A stretch of 64,000 bases of DNA from Niastella koreensis GR20-10 (GTDB taxonomy: Bacteria; Bacteroidota; Bacteroidia; Chitinophagales; Chitinophagaceae), in contig NC_016609.1 in assembly GCF_000246855.1 (NCBI RefSeq), positions 372,001-436,000 of the forward strand, read 5' to 3'. Of the stretch, positions 1 to 8,804 are shown one piece after another. The notes beneath the pieces are model-generated. The model ran no database searches. It worked only from the letters and a program-made list of their open reading frames with translations, and was not told the origin of the DNA. The position numbers were made by a program, and so were the translations under genes. How positions within the stretch are numbered: position 1 is the first letter of the stretch; each line of letters begins with the position of its first letter.

Positions 1-23
1 ACCAGGTTGGAGGCAGGGGCTGG

Positions 24-110
24 GAAGTAAGAGGTAAGAAGCAGGAGGTAAATAAAAAAAGTATGAAGTTGGAATGGTTCGAGTATTCCTGCTTCATACT
101 TCTTACTTCA
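24..110. repeat. Inverted repeat after mdh
   Basis: Two 23-base arms at 24-46 and 88-110 are inverted copies of each other with about 20 matches. The words (GAAGTAAGAAGTATGAAGCAGG type) are low in complexity. The position, just past the mdh stop codon on the minus strand, suggests a terminator hairpin, but the loop is long. The left edge of the window holds nothing else. Confidence 0.45.
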
Positions 111-126
111 AAATTTCTTATTTCAA

Positions 127-1056
127 TTACAGCGTTTTCAGCACATCGTTCATGCTTCTAACGGCATCAGCGCTCTTGTTAAAGAGGGCCTGCTCGTCGG
201 CATTTAAACCAAAATCAACAATCTTTTCCCATCCGCTTTTACCGATGATAACTGGTACTCCAAGACAAATATCTTTTTGACCGTATTCGCCGTTCAATGA
301 TACGCAGCAGGTAAATAATTTTTTCTGATCGCGTACAATGCTTTCAACCAGGGCTGCTCCGGCTGCACCAGGTGCATACCAGGCACTGGTGCCAATCAGT
401 TTGGTAAGGGTGGCACCGCCTACCATGGTATCGGCAACTATTTGTTTTTGTTGTTCTTCGCTCAGGAATTTGGTAACAGGCGCGCTGTTCCAGGTGGCCT
501 GGCGAATAAGCGGGATCATGGTTGTATCACCGTGGCCGCCAACTACCACTGCATTCAGATCGGCAGGGCTGCAACCCAGGTGCTGGCTCAGTTGATATTT
601 AAAACGGGCGCTATCGAGCGTACCACCCATACCAATGATCCTGTTCTTTGGCAAACCGGTAGCGGTTAAAGCCAGGTAGGTCATGGTATCCATGGGGTTA
701 CTGATAACAATGATGATGGCGTTGGGGGAGTGTTTCAGAATGTTTTCAGCAACGCCTCTAACAATACCGGCATTGGTGCCAATCAGTTCTTCACGGGTCA
801 TTCCCGGTTTGCGGGGTAAACCCGATGTAATTACAACTACGTCACTGCCGGCAGTTTTGCTGTAATCATTGGTACTGCCAACGATGCGGGTATCAAAGCC
901 CAATAATGCAGCTGTTTGCATCATATCCTGGGCCTTACCTTCGGCCAGACCTTCTTTAATATCCAATAATACCAGTTCCTGTGCCAGTTCGGCCCGGGCG
1001 ATATTATCAGCGCAAGTAGCACCTACTGCACCGGCGCCTACAACAGTTACTTTCAT
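127..1056 (-). CDS. mdh: Malate dehydrogenase
   Basis: NAD-dependent malate dehydrogenase of the lactate-dehydrogenase-like group, interconverting malate and oxaloacetate in the TCA cycle. The 309 residues match the usual family length. The N-terminus has the Rossmann glycine motif GAGAVG (residues 7-12) with Asp32 as the expected NAD-ribose ligand. Substrate arginines fall at R82, R88 and R151, and the catalytic histidine is H175 in GGHGD. R82 in PRKPG, rather than a glutamine, favours malate over lactate. The start codon follows a TAnnTTTG-type -7 box at 1093-1100. It is monocistronic as far as the window shows. Confidence 0.95.
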   Translation of the reverse strand: MKVTVVGAGAVGATCADNIARAELAQELVLLDIKEGLAEGKAQDMMQTAALLGFDTRIVGSTNDYSKTAGSDVVVITSGLPRKPGMTREELIGTNAGIVRGVAENILKHSPNAIIIVISNPMDTMTYLALTATGLPKNRIIGMGGTLDSARFKYQLSQHLGCSPADLNAVVVGGHGDTTMIPLIRQATWNSAPVTKFLSEEQQKQIVADTMVGGATLTKLIGTSAWYAPGAAGAALVESIVRDQKKLFTCCVSLNGEYGQKDICLGVPVIIGKSGWEKIVDFGLNADEQALFNKSADAVRSMNDVLKTL

Positions 1057-1092
1057 CAGAAAAAAATTTAAGGTGTTGAGCTAATGTTTGCG

Positions 1093-1100
1093 CAAAAATA
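1093..1100 (-). promoter_or_regulatory. Probable mdh promoter -7 box
   Basis: On the minus strand this reads TATTTTTG, a perfect match to the Bacteroidota TAnnTTTG box, 37 bases before the mdh start. No clear TTTG -33 element is visible at the expected distance. Confidence 0.45.
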
Positions 1101-1168
1101 GGCTCGATTGAAGAATATTTACTTTTTATTTATCGCGCAATTGGCCAAATGAAGCCAATAAGTTATTG

Positions 1169-1675
1169 CTAATCTCTCTTCGTAAAAGCAGCCAGTACCT
1201 TACTTACATCCACATTACCCTCGAAGGTGGTAATAAGCTCGCCCTTTTTATCATAGAGCGCCTGAAACGGCAGACTTTTTATTTTGTAGAAAGGCGGCAT
1301 AAAGAATTTGATATCCCGGCCCATTTTAATGTTCGAATATTCAGCAATCTTATGCTCATTGTAGAAGTCAACCATTTCATTGAATGGCTGATAAGTTACC
1401 ATTACGATCTGGTATTTCTTCAGCTCTTTCATGTTCTTTTCCATATCGGCCCACTGGTGTTTACAATGGTCGCAATCGGGACTGAAATACATAATAAGGG
1501 TTGGCTGATGATGTTTCAGTTGGTCCTTGGTTAAATTGGTACTGTCACTCTGCAAAATGGTAAATGGCGGAATGCTGGGGAACCGTTTGTACGACGGGCT
1601 GTCGGGTGGTAAGGTTTGTGCGGATGCCAGTTTCACTGTAAATGCCAGAATAAGCAATAAAAGCCGGTTTTTCAT
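1169..1675 (-). CDS. Secreted thioredoxin-like (TlpA/redoxin) protein
   Basis: A 168-residue exported protein with a signal peptide ending near ASAQ (residue 20). A thioredoxin-like fold is suggested by the block LIMYFSPDCDHCKHQ, where CDHC is the CXXC redox centre, followed by a predicted helix and a late beta-strand pair with FQALYD. It probably acts in the periplasm as a thiol-disulfide oxidoreductase. The canonical WCGPC tryptophan is replaced by PDCDHC, as in many Bacteroidota TlpA-like proteins. It is transcribed alone; the partner protein is unknown. Confidence 0.8.
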   Translation of the reverse strand: MKNRLLLLILAFTVKLASAQTLPPDSPSYKRFPSIPPFTILQSDSTNLTKDQLKHHQPTLIMYFSPDCDHCKHQWADMEKNMKELKKYQIVMVTYQPFNEMVDFYNEHKIAEYSNIKMGRDIKFFMPPFYKIKSLPFQALYDKKGELITTFEGNVDVSKVLAAFTKRD

Positions 1676-1822
1676 TTGTCAAAAATTTGCTGGTGTTAAG
1701 CACCCGCAGGGCGGGTACGGGAATTCCTCCCAAAAATAACCTTTCCTGCGATAAAATTATCCTTCAAAAATAACAGGAAATGAACAGGATAGCCAGGGGC
1801 TGGTAGCATTTAACAAAAAAGA

Positions 1823-1868
1823 TTTGGCATTATTTACGGAAAAACCGTAGGTTTACGAAAAGTTCGTA
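1823..1868 (+). promoter_or_regulatory. blaI-type promoter with two operator dyads
   Basis: TTTG at 1823-1826 and TAGGTTTA at 1848-1855, 21 bases apart, fit a Bacteroidota promoter. Two perfect dyads overlap it: TACGG-N5-CCGTA at 1835-1849 and TACGAA-N3-TTCGTA at 1854-1868. Their centres are 19 bp apart and the second ends one base before the blaI start codon. Dyads of TAC..GTA form are what BlaI/MecI repressors bind, so autoregulation is the likely purpose. Confidence 0.65.
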
Positions 1869-1869
1869 G

Positions 1870-2235
1870 ATGGAAAAATTAACCACGCAGGAAGAACAGG
1901 CCATGCAGGCAATATGGAAAACAGGGGAAGGCAACATAAAACTGTTTCTTGAAAATATGGAAATGCCCCAACCGCCATATACCACGCTGGCGTCAACAGT
2001 AAAAAACCTGGAGAAAAAAGGTTTGCTGGAAGCCCGGTTGGTGGGCAACACCTACTTATATAAACCTGCCATTTCTGAAGAAGAATACAAGAAGCATTTT
2101 ATGAGCGGGGTGGTGAAGGACTATTTTGACAACTCTTACAAGCAACTGGTAAACTTTTTCGTAGAGCAGAAGAAGTTGAGTTCGAAGGAACTGAAAGATA
2201 TTATTGAGATGATTGAGAAAGGGGGGAAGAAGTAA
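1870..2235 (+). CDS. BlaI/MecI/CopY-family repressor
   Basis: A 121-residue winged-helix repressor of the PF03965 family. The N-terminal half has the typical LTTQEEQAMQAIW start and the recognition-helix region around PPYTTLASTVKNLEKKG; the C-terminal half is a charged dimerisation helix. It lies 27 bases before an M56 sensor protease, the standard blaI-blaR1 arrangement, where the protease inactivates the repressor. Two palindromes upstream probably bind it. No beta-lactamase is nearby, so the pair more likely answers cell-envelope stress than beta-lactam specifically; this is inference. Confidence 0.9.
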   Translation: MEKLTTQEEQAMQAIWKTGEGNIKLFLENMEMPQPPYTTLASTVKNLEKKGLLEARLVGNTYLYKPAISEEEYKKHFMSGVVKDYFDNSYKQLVNFFVEQKKLSSKELKDIIEMIEKGGKK

Positions 2236-2262
2236 TTTTCAAATTATTCCAAAAGAAGCACT

Positions 2263-4305
2263 ATGCTACAATACCTGCTTAAATTAACGATAAGCCTCTC
2301 CATAGTATACCTGTTCTATCAGTTATTACTGCGCCGGCTTACTTTTTATAACTGGAACCGCTGGTACCTGCTGATCTATTCCCTGGTATGTTTTATAATA
2401 CCTTTTATAAATGTATTCACCTTTATTGTGGGGCGGCCTGCCTTGCGCGAACTGGCCATTGTAAATTATATTCCGGCCATTACGCAAATAGCGCCCGGTA
2501 ATACAGCTTCGGTTGGTATTAACTGGTGGCTGGTAACCGGTGTTGTTTTTATTATGGGCATCCTGGTAATGGCAGCGCGGTTAGGCATGCAGTGTTATTC
2601 CTTATTCAAAATGCGTTCAACTGCGGTTTTGCTGTATGATAATAAGGTAAAGCTGTACCACATAGATGCGCCGGTAATGCCTTTTTCCTATGGCCGCGGC
2701 ATTTATGTAAACCAGTACCAGCACAGTGAGCATGAGTTAAAAGAGATCATCCGCCACGAATTCATTCATGTAAAACAACGGCACTCGCTGGATATTATCT
2801 GGAGTGAACTGTTGTGCATCCTGAACTGGTATAACCCGTTTGCGTGGTTACTACGGCATGATATACGTCAGAACCTGGAATTTCTTGCCGATCAGCAGGT
2901 GTTGCAAACCGGGTTGGACCGTAAGCAATACCAGTACCTGCTGTTAAAAGTTATTGGAGTCAATTCATTTAGTATAGCCAACAATTTCAATTTTTCATCA
3001 CTCAAAAAAAGAATAGCCATGATGAACAAAGCGCAAAGTGCCCGCGTGCACCTGATCAGGTTCCTGTTTTTGCTACCCTTGCTGGTAGTGGTACTGCTGG
3101 CTTTCCGCAATACCACCCAAATACATCGCCAGGCAATGCGTACGCTGGTAACCGATACCATCCCAACTGCTGAAAAAATGCCGCCGGGTTGGCTGAACAT
3201 GGAATCCATTGATGTAAATAACAGTAAGGTTACGGTACGATTAAAAGACAAAAAGGTAGAAACATACGACCTGAGTAATACCAGGGAAAGACAGGTATTT
3301 GAAAAGAAATATGGGCCACTGCCAACACCGCCACCACCGCCCCCGCCACCAGTTTTGAGGGCTGACGTTGATGTAAAAGAAGCACCGGAAGTGCCTGAAA
3401 AACCCGAAGTGCGGGAAGCACCTGAAAAGCCGGAAGCTCCGGAAGCCCCTGAAGTCCCCACAAAATTAGCGCTTACGGTGGCGCCAAAAGAGCCGCAGGT
3501 GCTGGCCTTAACACCCGTTCCTCCGCCACCGCCGCCCAACAATCCGGAATTGTTGAACCTAACGCCGGTTCCGCCCCCGCCACCACCGGTTCCTGCACAG
3601 GATTGCTACAATCAAAAAGGTTTTTGTATCACCGTTGTTGATAATCGTGGCGAGGCTACGGTAATCGTTAAAGACAAAAGCAATAAAATAGTGCTGGCTG
3701 TTTCACTGGCAGACTGGAACAAAGACAAACAGGAAAATGAAGAAAAATACGGTGAAGTGTCCACTCACCAGATCATGCTGTTGCCAAAAACAGTAATGGG
3801 GTATAAGAAAGATCATGTATCCGTAAAACCGGCTACCGTAGTTAAAGACGACCAGGTGACGGAGGTTGTTGTCGCAAACTCCATGAAAATGATGGAAGGT
3901 CAAACCAAAAAAGTAGTGGCAACGCCCAGTAACGGGTACATGTTGGTACGGAACGGGCGCCCTGTTCATACTGTTAAACTGGCCGTTCAACCTGCAACTG
4001 TTACAGATACAAAGGTGGCTACAGTAACAGAAGTAGCCATCGTTGACGACGGATATTCTCTGAGATCGAATAGCAAGCCTGTATACAGTGGCGCCACCCA
4101 GGCTAAATTGGCCGCGGAAGCAAAAGCAGCCATTGAAGCCAAGGTTAAGGTGGAGGCAGAAATCAAAGAAGCTACCGCTGTTAAAATTAAAGCCGAGGCT
4201 GCGGAAGCCGCGAAGCCCCGACCAGCCGTCAGCGTAAAAACCGGGGCAAAACCCCGGGAAGCCGCGGACCCCAAACCAGCCGCCCCGTCAAAAGAACAGG
4301 AATAG
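2263..4305 (+). CDS. M56-family (BlaR1-like) membrane metallopeptidase
   Basis: A 680-residue protein with N-terminal membrane helices (residues about 5-25, 35-57, 85-108), the M56 zinc motif HEFIH (165-169), and a further helix near 265-285. It lacks the penicillin-binding sensor domain of true BlaR1. The C-terminal part is instead periplasmic and low in complexity: poly-proline stretches near 365, 425 and 440, an EAPE/KPE-rich segment and an Ala/Lys/Glu-rich tail. Family knowledge says it senses a signal and triggers cleavage of the upstream BlaI-type repressor. The Pro- and Lys/Glu-rich tail recalls TonB linkers but no TonB C-terminal domain is evident. Confidence 0.88.
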   Translation: MLQYLLKLTISLSIVYLFYQLLLRRLTFYNWNRWYLLIYSLVCFIIPFINVFTFIVGRPALRELAIVNYIPAITQIAPGNTASVGINWWLVTGVVFIMGILVMAARLGMQCYSLFKMRSTAVLLYDNKVKLYHIDAPVMPFSYGRGIYVNQYQHSEHELKEIIRHEFIHVKQRHSLDIIWSELLCILNWYNPFAWLLRHDIRQNLEFLADQQVLQTGLDRKQYQYLLLKVIGVNSFSIANNFNFSSLKKRIAMMNKAQSARVHLIRFLFLLPLLVVVLLAFRNTTQIHRQAMRTLVTDTIPTAEKMPPGWLNMESIDVNNSKVTVRLKDKKVETYDLSNTRERQVFEKKYGPLPTPPPPPPPPVLRADVDVKEAPEVPEKPEVREAPEKPEAPEAPEVPTKLALTVAPKEPQVLALTPVPPPPPPNNPELLNLTPVPPPPPPVPAQDCYNQKGFCITVVDNRGEATVIVKDKSNKIVLAVSLADWNKDKQENEEKYGEVSTHQIMLLPKTVMGYKKDHVSVKPATVVKDDQVTEVVVANSMKMMEGQTKKVVATPSNGYMLVRNGRPVHTVKLAVQPATVTDTKVATVTEVAIVDDGYSLRSNSKPVYSGATQAKLAAEAKAAIEAKVKVEAEIKEATAVKIKAEAAEAAKPRPAVSVKTGAKPREAADPKPAAPSKEQE

Positions 4306-4396
4306 CGCATTTTGCCACCTGCCAATTTTGCCATAATTTTGCCACCTCTTTTTAGAATTGGTACCTGTTTTTTGACTTTTGAAATTTTTATCATTT

Positions 4397-4963
4397 ATGG
4401 CAAATACCTCAGATATCAGCCGCGGCATGATCATCAAATTGGATGGAAGTTTATACACAGTGGTTGAATTTGGCGAAAATAAAACTGCCCGGGCTGCTGC
4501 CAAGGTATGGGCAAAATTGAAAGGCGTTGACAACAGCCGCAGTATTGAAAAAACCTGGAACAGCGGTGATACCATTCATCCCGTTCGCGTTGAACGCAAA
4601 ACCTTCCAGTTCCTGTACAAGGACGATACCGGTTACAATTTCATGGATAGTGAAACTTTTGAGCAGGTAGCCCTTGCTGAGAACCTGGTAGATGCGCCCC
4701 AGTTCCTGAAAGACGGCCAGGAAGTTTCTGTACTCATCAATACCGAAACCGAGCAACCGATGAGCGTGGAACTGCCCGATAAAATTGTAGTGAAAGTTAC
4801 TTACAGTGAGCCTGGCGTTAAAGGCGATACTGCTACCCGCACCCTGAAGCAAGCCACTGTTGAAACCGGCGCTACCGTAAACGTACCGCTGTTTGTAAAC
4901 GAAGGCGAACTGATTCGTATAAATACGAAGACCGGGGAATATGTTGAAAGAGTAAAAGAATAA
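4397..4963 (+). CDS. efp: Translation elongation factor P with altered tip
   Basis: Elongation factor P, 188 residues, relieves ribosome stalling at polyproline stretches. The family signature in the third domain is present (near VTYSEPGVKGDTAT and IRINTKTGEYVERV). The start at MANTSDISRG fits the family; an in-frame TTG 18 bases upstream would add a non-conserved leader. The tip loop of domain I, normally PGKG with modified Lys34, reads TARA here, placing R32 at the tip position. An arginine there is the substrate of EarP rhamnosylation in Pseudomonas, but no earP is in the window and the loop is otherwise unlike that group. The M56 protein just upstream is rich in polyproline. Confidence 0.93.
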   Translation: MANTSDISRGMIIKLDGSLYTVVEFGENKTARAAAKVWAKLKGVDNSRSIEKTWNSGDTIHPVRVERKTFQFLYKDDTGYNFMDSETFEQVALAENLVDAPQFLKDGQEVSVLINTETEQPMSVELPDKIVVKVTYSEPGVKGDTATRTLKQATVETGATVNVPLFVNEGELIRINTKTGEYVERVKE

Positions 4964-4984
4964 TACTAAAACTTACGTTATACC

Positions 4985-5023
4985 GGGACAATGGAACTAA
5001 AAAATCCATTGTCCTCTTTTTTT
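4985..5023 (+). terminator. Intrinsic terminator of efp
   Basis: A perfect 9-bp stem GGACAATGG / CCATTGTCC (4986-4994 with 5006-5014) is followed by a T-rich run, 22 bases after the efp stop codon. Confidence 0.85.
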
Positions 5024-5057
5024 GGGTATTACCGAGCCGGTAACATAAAAAAACGGT

Positions 5058-5091
5058 TTTGGATATATTTAGAGTCTAATCCTTATCTTAG
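5058..5091 (+). promoter_or_regulatory. Probable accB promoter
   Basis: TTTG at 5058-5061 and TATCTTAG at 5084-5091 (7 of 8 to TAnnTTTG) are separated by 22 bases. A transcript would start near 5098, about 40 bases before accB. Confidence 0.5.
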
Positions 5092-5137
5092 CCGCCTGTT
5101 ATACAGGACTTAAACGACAAACTAAAATTTTTAACAG

Positions 5138-5629
5138 ATGGATTTTAAACAAATTCAGGAGTTGATCAAGATGATCAACAAATCTAATATTGGGGAAGTG
5201 ACGATTGAAGAAAAGGGATTTAAATTAACCATCAAGCAAAAAGAAGAACCGGTTCAAAATGTCATTGCAGCTCCTGTACATACTCCTATGATGACTGCTA
5301 TGCCACAAGCTGCGGTTGCACAACCTGCTGCACAGGCAACTGCCTCCGCTGCAGATAAAGCAAAAGCTGCCGATGCGGTTGCTGACAATTTGCTCACTAT
5401 TAAGAGCCCGATGATCGGTACCTTCTACCGTAGCTCTGCACCTGGTAAACCTGCCTTTGTAGAAATAGGTGATGAAGTTTCTCCCGGTAAAGCGGTTTGC
5501 ATTATCGAAGCCATGAAACTCTTTAATGAGATCGAAAGCGAAGTAAAAGGCCGTATTGTGAAAGTACTGGTTGAAGATGCTTCTCCGGTAGAATACGACC
5601 AACCGTTATTCCTCGTAGAACCAGCTTAA
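5138..5629 (+). CDS. accB: Biotin carboxyl carrier protein of acetyl-CoA carboxylase
   Basis: The 163-residue BCCP subunit carries the covalently bound biotin that shuttles carboxyl groups in the first step of fatty-acid synthesis. It has the usual N-terminal helical part, an Ala/Pro/Gln-rich linker (about 45-80) and a biotinyl domain with EAMKLFNEI, where Lys127 is the biotinylation site. Length is typical. accC follows 86 bases downstream, so the two are probably cotranscribed. Confidence 0.97.
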   Translation: MDFKQIQELIKMINKSNIGEVTIEEKGFKLTIKQKEEPVQNVIAAPVHTPMMTAMPQAAVAQPAAQATASAADKAKAADAVADNLLTIKSPMIGTFYRSSAPGKPAFVEIGDEVSPGKAVCIIEAMKLFNEIESEVKGRIVKVLVEDASPVEYDQPLFLVEPA

Positions 5630-5635
5630 TCTTAA

Positions 5636-5708
5636 TTAGCTAATGAGATAATGGGCTAATGGGCTGTAAGGCATATTAGCTAATTAGCATATTAGCACAT
5701 TAACAATT
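5636..5708. repeat. GCTAAT/ATTAGC word tract between accB and accC
   Basis: The accB-accC gap is filled with variants of GCTAAT, ATTAGC and GGGCTAATG in both orientations, able to form imperfect hairpins. It belongs to the set of short repeated words seen in many gaps of this window. If it acts as a partial terminator it would set accB above accC; that is speculation. Confidence 0.55.
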
Positions 5709-5715
5709 AAATTCA

Positions 5716-7053
5716 ATGTTCAAGAAAATATTAATTGCCAATCGTGGAGAAATTGCCCTTCGGGTGATACGCACCTGTAAGGAAATGGGCATCAAAACGG
5801 TTGCTGTTTATTCTACCGCCGACAAAGACAGCCTGCACGTGCGGTTTGCTGATGAAGCTGTTTGTATTGGGAAGGCTGCCAGCTCCGATTCCTACCTCAA
5901 TATTCCGCACATTATGGCTGCGGCAGAGATCACCAATGCCGACGGCATTCACCCCGGATATGGATTTTTGGCCGAAAACGCCCGTTTTGCGGAAATCTGC
6001 GGTGAGCATAATATAAAATTTATTGGACCCACTCCCGACCAGATCAGGTCGATGGGGGATAAAATAACTGCCAAAGAAACCATGATCAAAGCCGGTGTAC
6101 CTGTGGTGCCCGGTGGCGAAGGTTTGCTGGAAAGCCTGGAAGAAGCGATAAGCCTGGCTAAAGAAGTGGGTTATCCTGTTATCCTGAAAGCCACTGCCGG
6201 CGGTGGTGGTAAAGGGATGCGTGTTGTATGGAGTGAAGAGGAAATGGAAAAGAACTACAACACTGCCAAAGCCGAAGCAGGCGCCTCGTTCAAGAACGAC
6301 GGTATTTACATGGAAAAATTTGTTGAAGAACCACGCCATATTGAAATACAGGTTGCCGGTGATCGCTATGGTAAAGTTTGTCACCTCAGCGAAAGAGATT
6401 GCTCTATTCAACGCCGTCACCAGAAACTGGTTGAAGAATCACCTTCACCCTTTATGACACCCGAACTGCGTAAACGCATGGGTGAAGCCGCAATAAAAGC
6501 TGCTTCGGCCATCGGTTATGAAAGCGTGGGTACCATCGAGTTCCTGGTTGACAAACACCGCAATTTCTACTTCATGGAAATGAATACCCGTATCCAGGTA
6601 GAACACTGCGTAACAGAAGAAGTAACCAATTTCGATCTTATTAAAGAACAAATAAAGATCGCACAGGGGGAAGCCATCAGTGGCCTCAATTATGAGCCGC
6701 AGCTGCATGCGATCGAATGCCGTATCAATGCCGAAGATCCGTATAACGATTTTCGTCCCAGCCCGGGCAAGATCACTACGCTGCATCAACCCGGCGGACA
6801 CGGGATCCGCATCGACTCACACGTATATGCCGGTTATGTAATTCCGCCGTACTACGATTCCATGATCGCCAAGATCATTGCCGTAGCACGTACCCGCGAA
6901 GAAGCCATCAATACCATGAGCCGCGCTTTAAGCGAGTATGTAATTGAAGGTGTAAAAACTACTATTCCGTTCCATCAGCAACTGATGAAGAACGAAGACT
7001 TTATAAAGGGTAACTTTAATACCAAGTTCTTAGAAACATTTAAGATGGTATAA
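5716..7053 (+). CDS. accC: Acetyl-CoA carboxylase, biotin carboxylase subunit
   Basis: The 445-residue ATP-grasp enzyme carboxylates the biotin on AccB using ATP and bicarbonate. Recognisable are the N-terminal [16 protein letters not shown] motif, the glycine-rich ATP loop GGGGKG (162-167), the catalytic block with [13 protein letters not shown], and the C-terminal RPSPGKI segment. Length is standard for AccC. The other subunits, AccA and AccD, are not in the window, which is common because they are often unlinked. Confidence 0.98.
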   Translation: MFKKILIANRGEIALRVIRTCKEMGIKTVAVYSTADKDSLHVRFADEAVCIGKAASSDSYLNIPHIMAAAEITNADGIHPGYGFLAENARFAEICGEHNIKFIGPTPDQIRSMGDKITAKETMIKAGVPVVPGGEGLLESLEEAISLAKEVGYPVILKATAGGGGKGMRVVWSEEEMEKNYNTAKAEAGASFKNDGIYMEKFVEEPRHIEIQVAGDRYGKVCHLSERDCSIQRRHQKLVEESPSPFMTPELRKRMGEAAIKAASAIGYESVGTIEFLVDKHRNFYFMEMNTRIQVEHCVTEEVTNFDLIKEQIKIAQGEAISGLNYEPQLHAIECRINAEDPYNDFRPSPGKITTLHQPGGHGIRIDSHVYAGYVIPPYYDSMIAKIIAVARTREEAINTMSRALSEYVIEGVKTTIPFHQQLMKNEDFIKGNFNTKFLETFKMV

Positions 7054-7122
7054 GTTAACTGGTTGACAGGTTGACGCGTTAAGAGGTTCAAAACCCTTGT
7101 TAACCTGTCAACCTGTTAACTT
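7052..7122. terminator. Long word-repeat hairpin between convergent genes
   Basis: Two 24-base arms at 7052-7075 and 7099-7122, made of GTTAAC and GGTTGACAGG words, pair with 22 matches and one G-U. It overlaps the accC stop codon, ends in TTTT, and lies just before the 3' end of the convergent gene at 7129. A bidirectional terminator is the simplest reading. Confidence 0.65.
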
Positions 7123-7128
7123 TTCAAC

Positions 7129-7419
7129 TCAGGGCTTCAAAACAGTACTATCACTGTTACCGAACCGGTTTTCTTTCCATTTAGCCAATTGCTGCTTCTG
7201 CTTTTCCGTAAGTATTTCGTTCAGCTCCTGCTGGTTCATTAAATTTTGCATACGCTGGCGGTGGATCAGGATGGCAATTCTTCTCTTCTGCTCGACCGTT
7301 AATTTCAACTCGCTCATGCGCTGCCGTAATCCCGGGCCAGCACCAGGACGCCGTTGTGCGCTGGCGTTAACACCCAGGAACATCAACAGTCCCAACAATA
7401 CAATTTGCACCCATTTCAT
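7129..7419 (-). CDS. Small periplasmic LTxxQ-motif protein (Spy/CpxP-like)
   Basis: A 96-residue exported protein. A signal peptide ends at NASAQ (residue 22). The mature part is almost all helix and basic, with two LTxxQ-like motifs (LTVEQKRR and LTEKQKQQ) about 30 residues apart, as in Spy/CpxP-type periplasmic chaperones and heavy-metal-resistance proteins. It is shorter than Spy. A stress-protective role in the periplasm is inferred from the motif alone. Confidence 0.7.
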   Translation of the reverse strand: MKWVQIVLLGLLMFLGVNASAQRRPGAGPGLRQRMSELKLTVEQKRRIAILIHRQRMQNLMNQQELNEILTEKQKQQLAKWKENRFGNSDSTVLKP

Positions 7420-7547
7420 GGCTATACGATTTTAACCTATACAGGTTTGACCCCGCCAAATAACAGGAGTTTAACCAGGTGTAGATAACCTGGCCATGAA
7501 ATTGTTTATATAACCTTTTTTAAAGATGAATGCGCCTGCCGGAACGA

Positions 7548-8777
7548 TCAACCGGCCAATTCCTTCGTTGCCGCTTCCAGCTTGTCCTCCACTCCGTAAA
7601 ACGAAGCTACTTTGCGGATAACGCTTTCCACCACCGCATCGGGGCAGCTGGCGCCACTGGTTATTAAAATGCGGGCCGGCTGGCCGGTGGGCAGGTAATC
7701 AGTAGTATTCAGTTCTTCTTTTGTGTGGAAATTATAATGTTGAACAGCTTTCGCCGAAAGTAATTTCTCTTCAGAATTGATGAAATAGGTGGGCAGTTCC
7801 TGCTCGCACAGCTCTGCCAGGTGCGTAGTGTTGCTGCTATTATAACCGCCTACCACAATGGCAATATCAGCAGGAGTTTGCAACATGCCGGTAACCGCCG
7901 TTTGGTTGTCGTTGGTGGCGTAACACAAGGTGTCGCGGGTATCGGCAAAACGGGTTTCAATATTTTCTGCCGTTAAGCCATAATGGGTTTGAATGGTTTG
8001 CTTCAGAAACTCGGCAATAGCCTGCGTATCGGTAGCCAGCTGGGTGGTTTGGTTCACCACTCCAATGCGTTGCAGGTGCTGGGTAACATCGAACCCGGTA
8101 GAAAAACGATTGGCAAATTCAGTATAAAAAAGTTCCGCCGGTTTTTCGCCTGTGATATATTTCGCCAGGTTTTCTGCTTCCTGCATGTCATTCACAATTA
8201 CCGAAGGGGCATTGCTGGCGGCATGGGAAAAAGTGGCCCTGGTTTCTTCATGTTTTGGTTTACCATGAATCACAATGGTGTAACCCTTTTGGGCTATCTG
8301 CTCGCTGCGGTTCCATACTTTCTCAACAAAGGGGCAGGTAGTATTATATTTTTCAACCGGAATACCCAGGTTGCTCAATTTAGCTTCTATTTCAAGCGTT
8401 GTACCAAAAGCAGGAATGATTACCACATCATCGGCAGTTAATTCCTCAAACGGGATCAGCTGATGGCCGTAATTGTCCTGCAGAAATTGTACGCCCCGGC
8501 TTTGAAGATCACTGTTCACCTGCGGGTTGTGGATCATTTCGCTTAATAAAAATATGCGCTTGCCGGGATTTGATTCTATAGTGCGGAAAGAGATTTCAAT
8601 GGCATTTTCTACCCCGTAGCAAAACCCGAAATGGCGGGCCAGGTAAATATGCAGGGAACCAAGCGTAAGCAGGGTAGGAGTAAAATCTTTCTTCATTTTA
8701 TCCTGCTGCTTGCGACTGTTCTTGATGGCCGTGATCAGCGGACTGCGATAGGTAATAGGAACATTAAAAGTTTTCAT
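7548..8777 (-). CDS. ispH: 4-hydroxy-3-methylbut-2-enyl diphosphate reductase
   Basis: IspH is the last enzyme of the MEP pathway, a [4Fe-4S] protein making IPP and DMAPP. The three cluster cysteines are in ARHFGFCYGVE, TTCPFVEKVW and TSGASCPDA. At about 409 residues it is of the long type found in cyanobacteria and plastids rather than the 310-residue E. coli type. The start MKTFNVPITYRS is preferred; a possible upstream start would add 12 unconserved residues. It diverges from the GH13 gene. Confidence 0.95.
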   Translation of the reverse strand: MKTFNVPITYRSPLITAIKNSRKQQDKMKKDFTPTLLTLGSLHIYLARHFGFCYGVENAIEISFRTIESNPGKRIFLLSEMIHNPQVNSDLQSRGVQFLQDNYGHQLIPFEELTADDVVIIPAFGTTLEIEAKLSNLGIPVEKYNTTCPFVEKVWNRSEQIAQKGYTIVIHGKPKHEETRATFSHAASNAPSVIVNDMQEAENLAKYITGEKPAELFYTEFANRFSTGFDVTQHLQRIGVVNQTTQLATDTQAIAEFLKQTIQTHYGLTAENIETRFADTRDTLCYATNDNQTAVTGMLQTPADIAIVVGGYNSSNTTHLAELCEQELPTYFINSEEKLLSAKAVQHYNFHTKEELNTTDYLPTGQPARILITSGASCPDAVVESVIRKVASFYGVEDKLEAATKELAG

Positions 8778-8804
8778 GCCAGGGCGAAGGTACGAAGAAG
8801 TTGC

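Noticed and set aside
2892-3542. 216-residue minus-strand reading frame
   Set aside because: It is antisense to the Pro/Glu-rich part of the M56 gene, whose composition keeps the opposite strand open (Gly/Ser/Thr-rich product).
5731-6420. 229-residue minus-strand reading frame
   Set aside because: Antisense to accC, which is a certain gene; product shows no domain.
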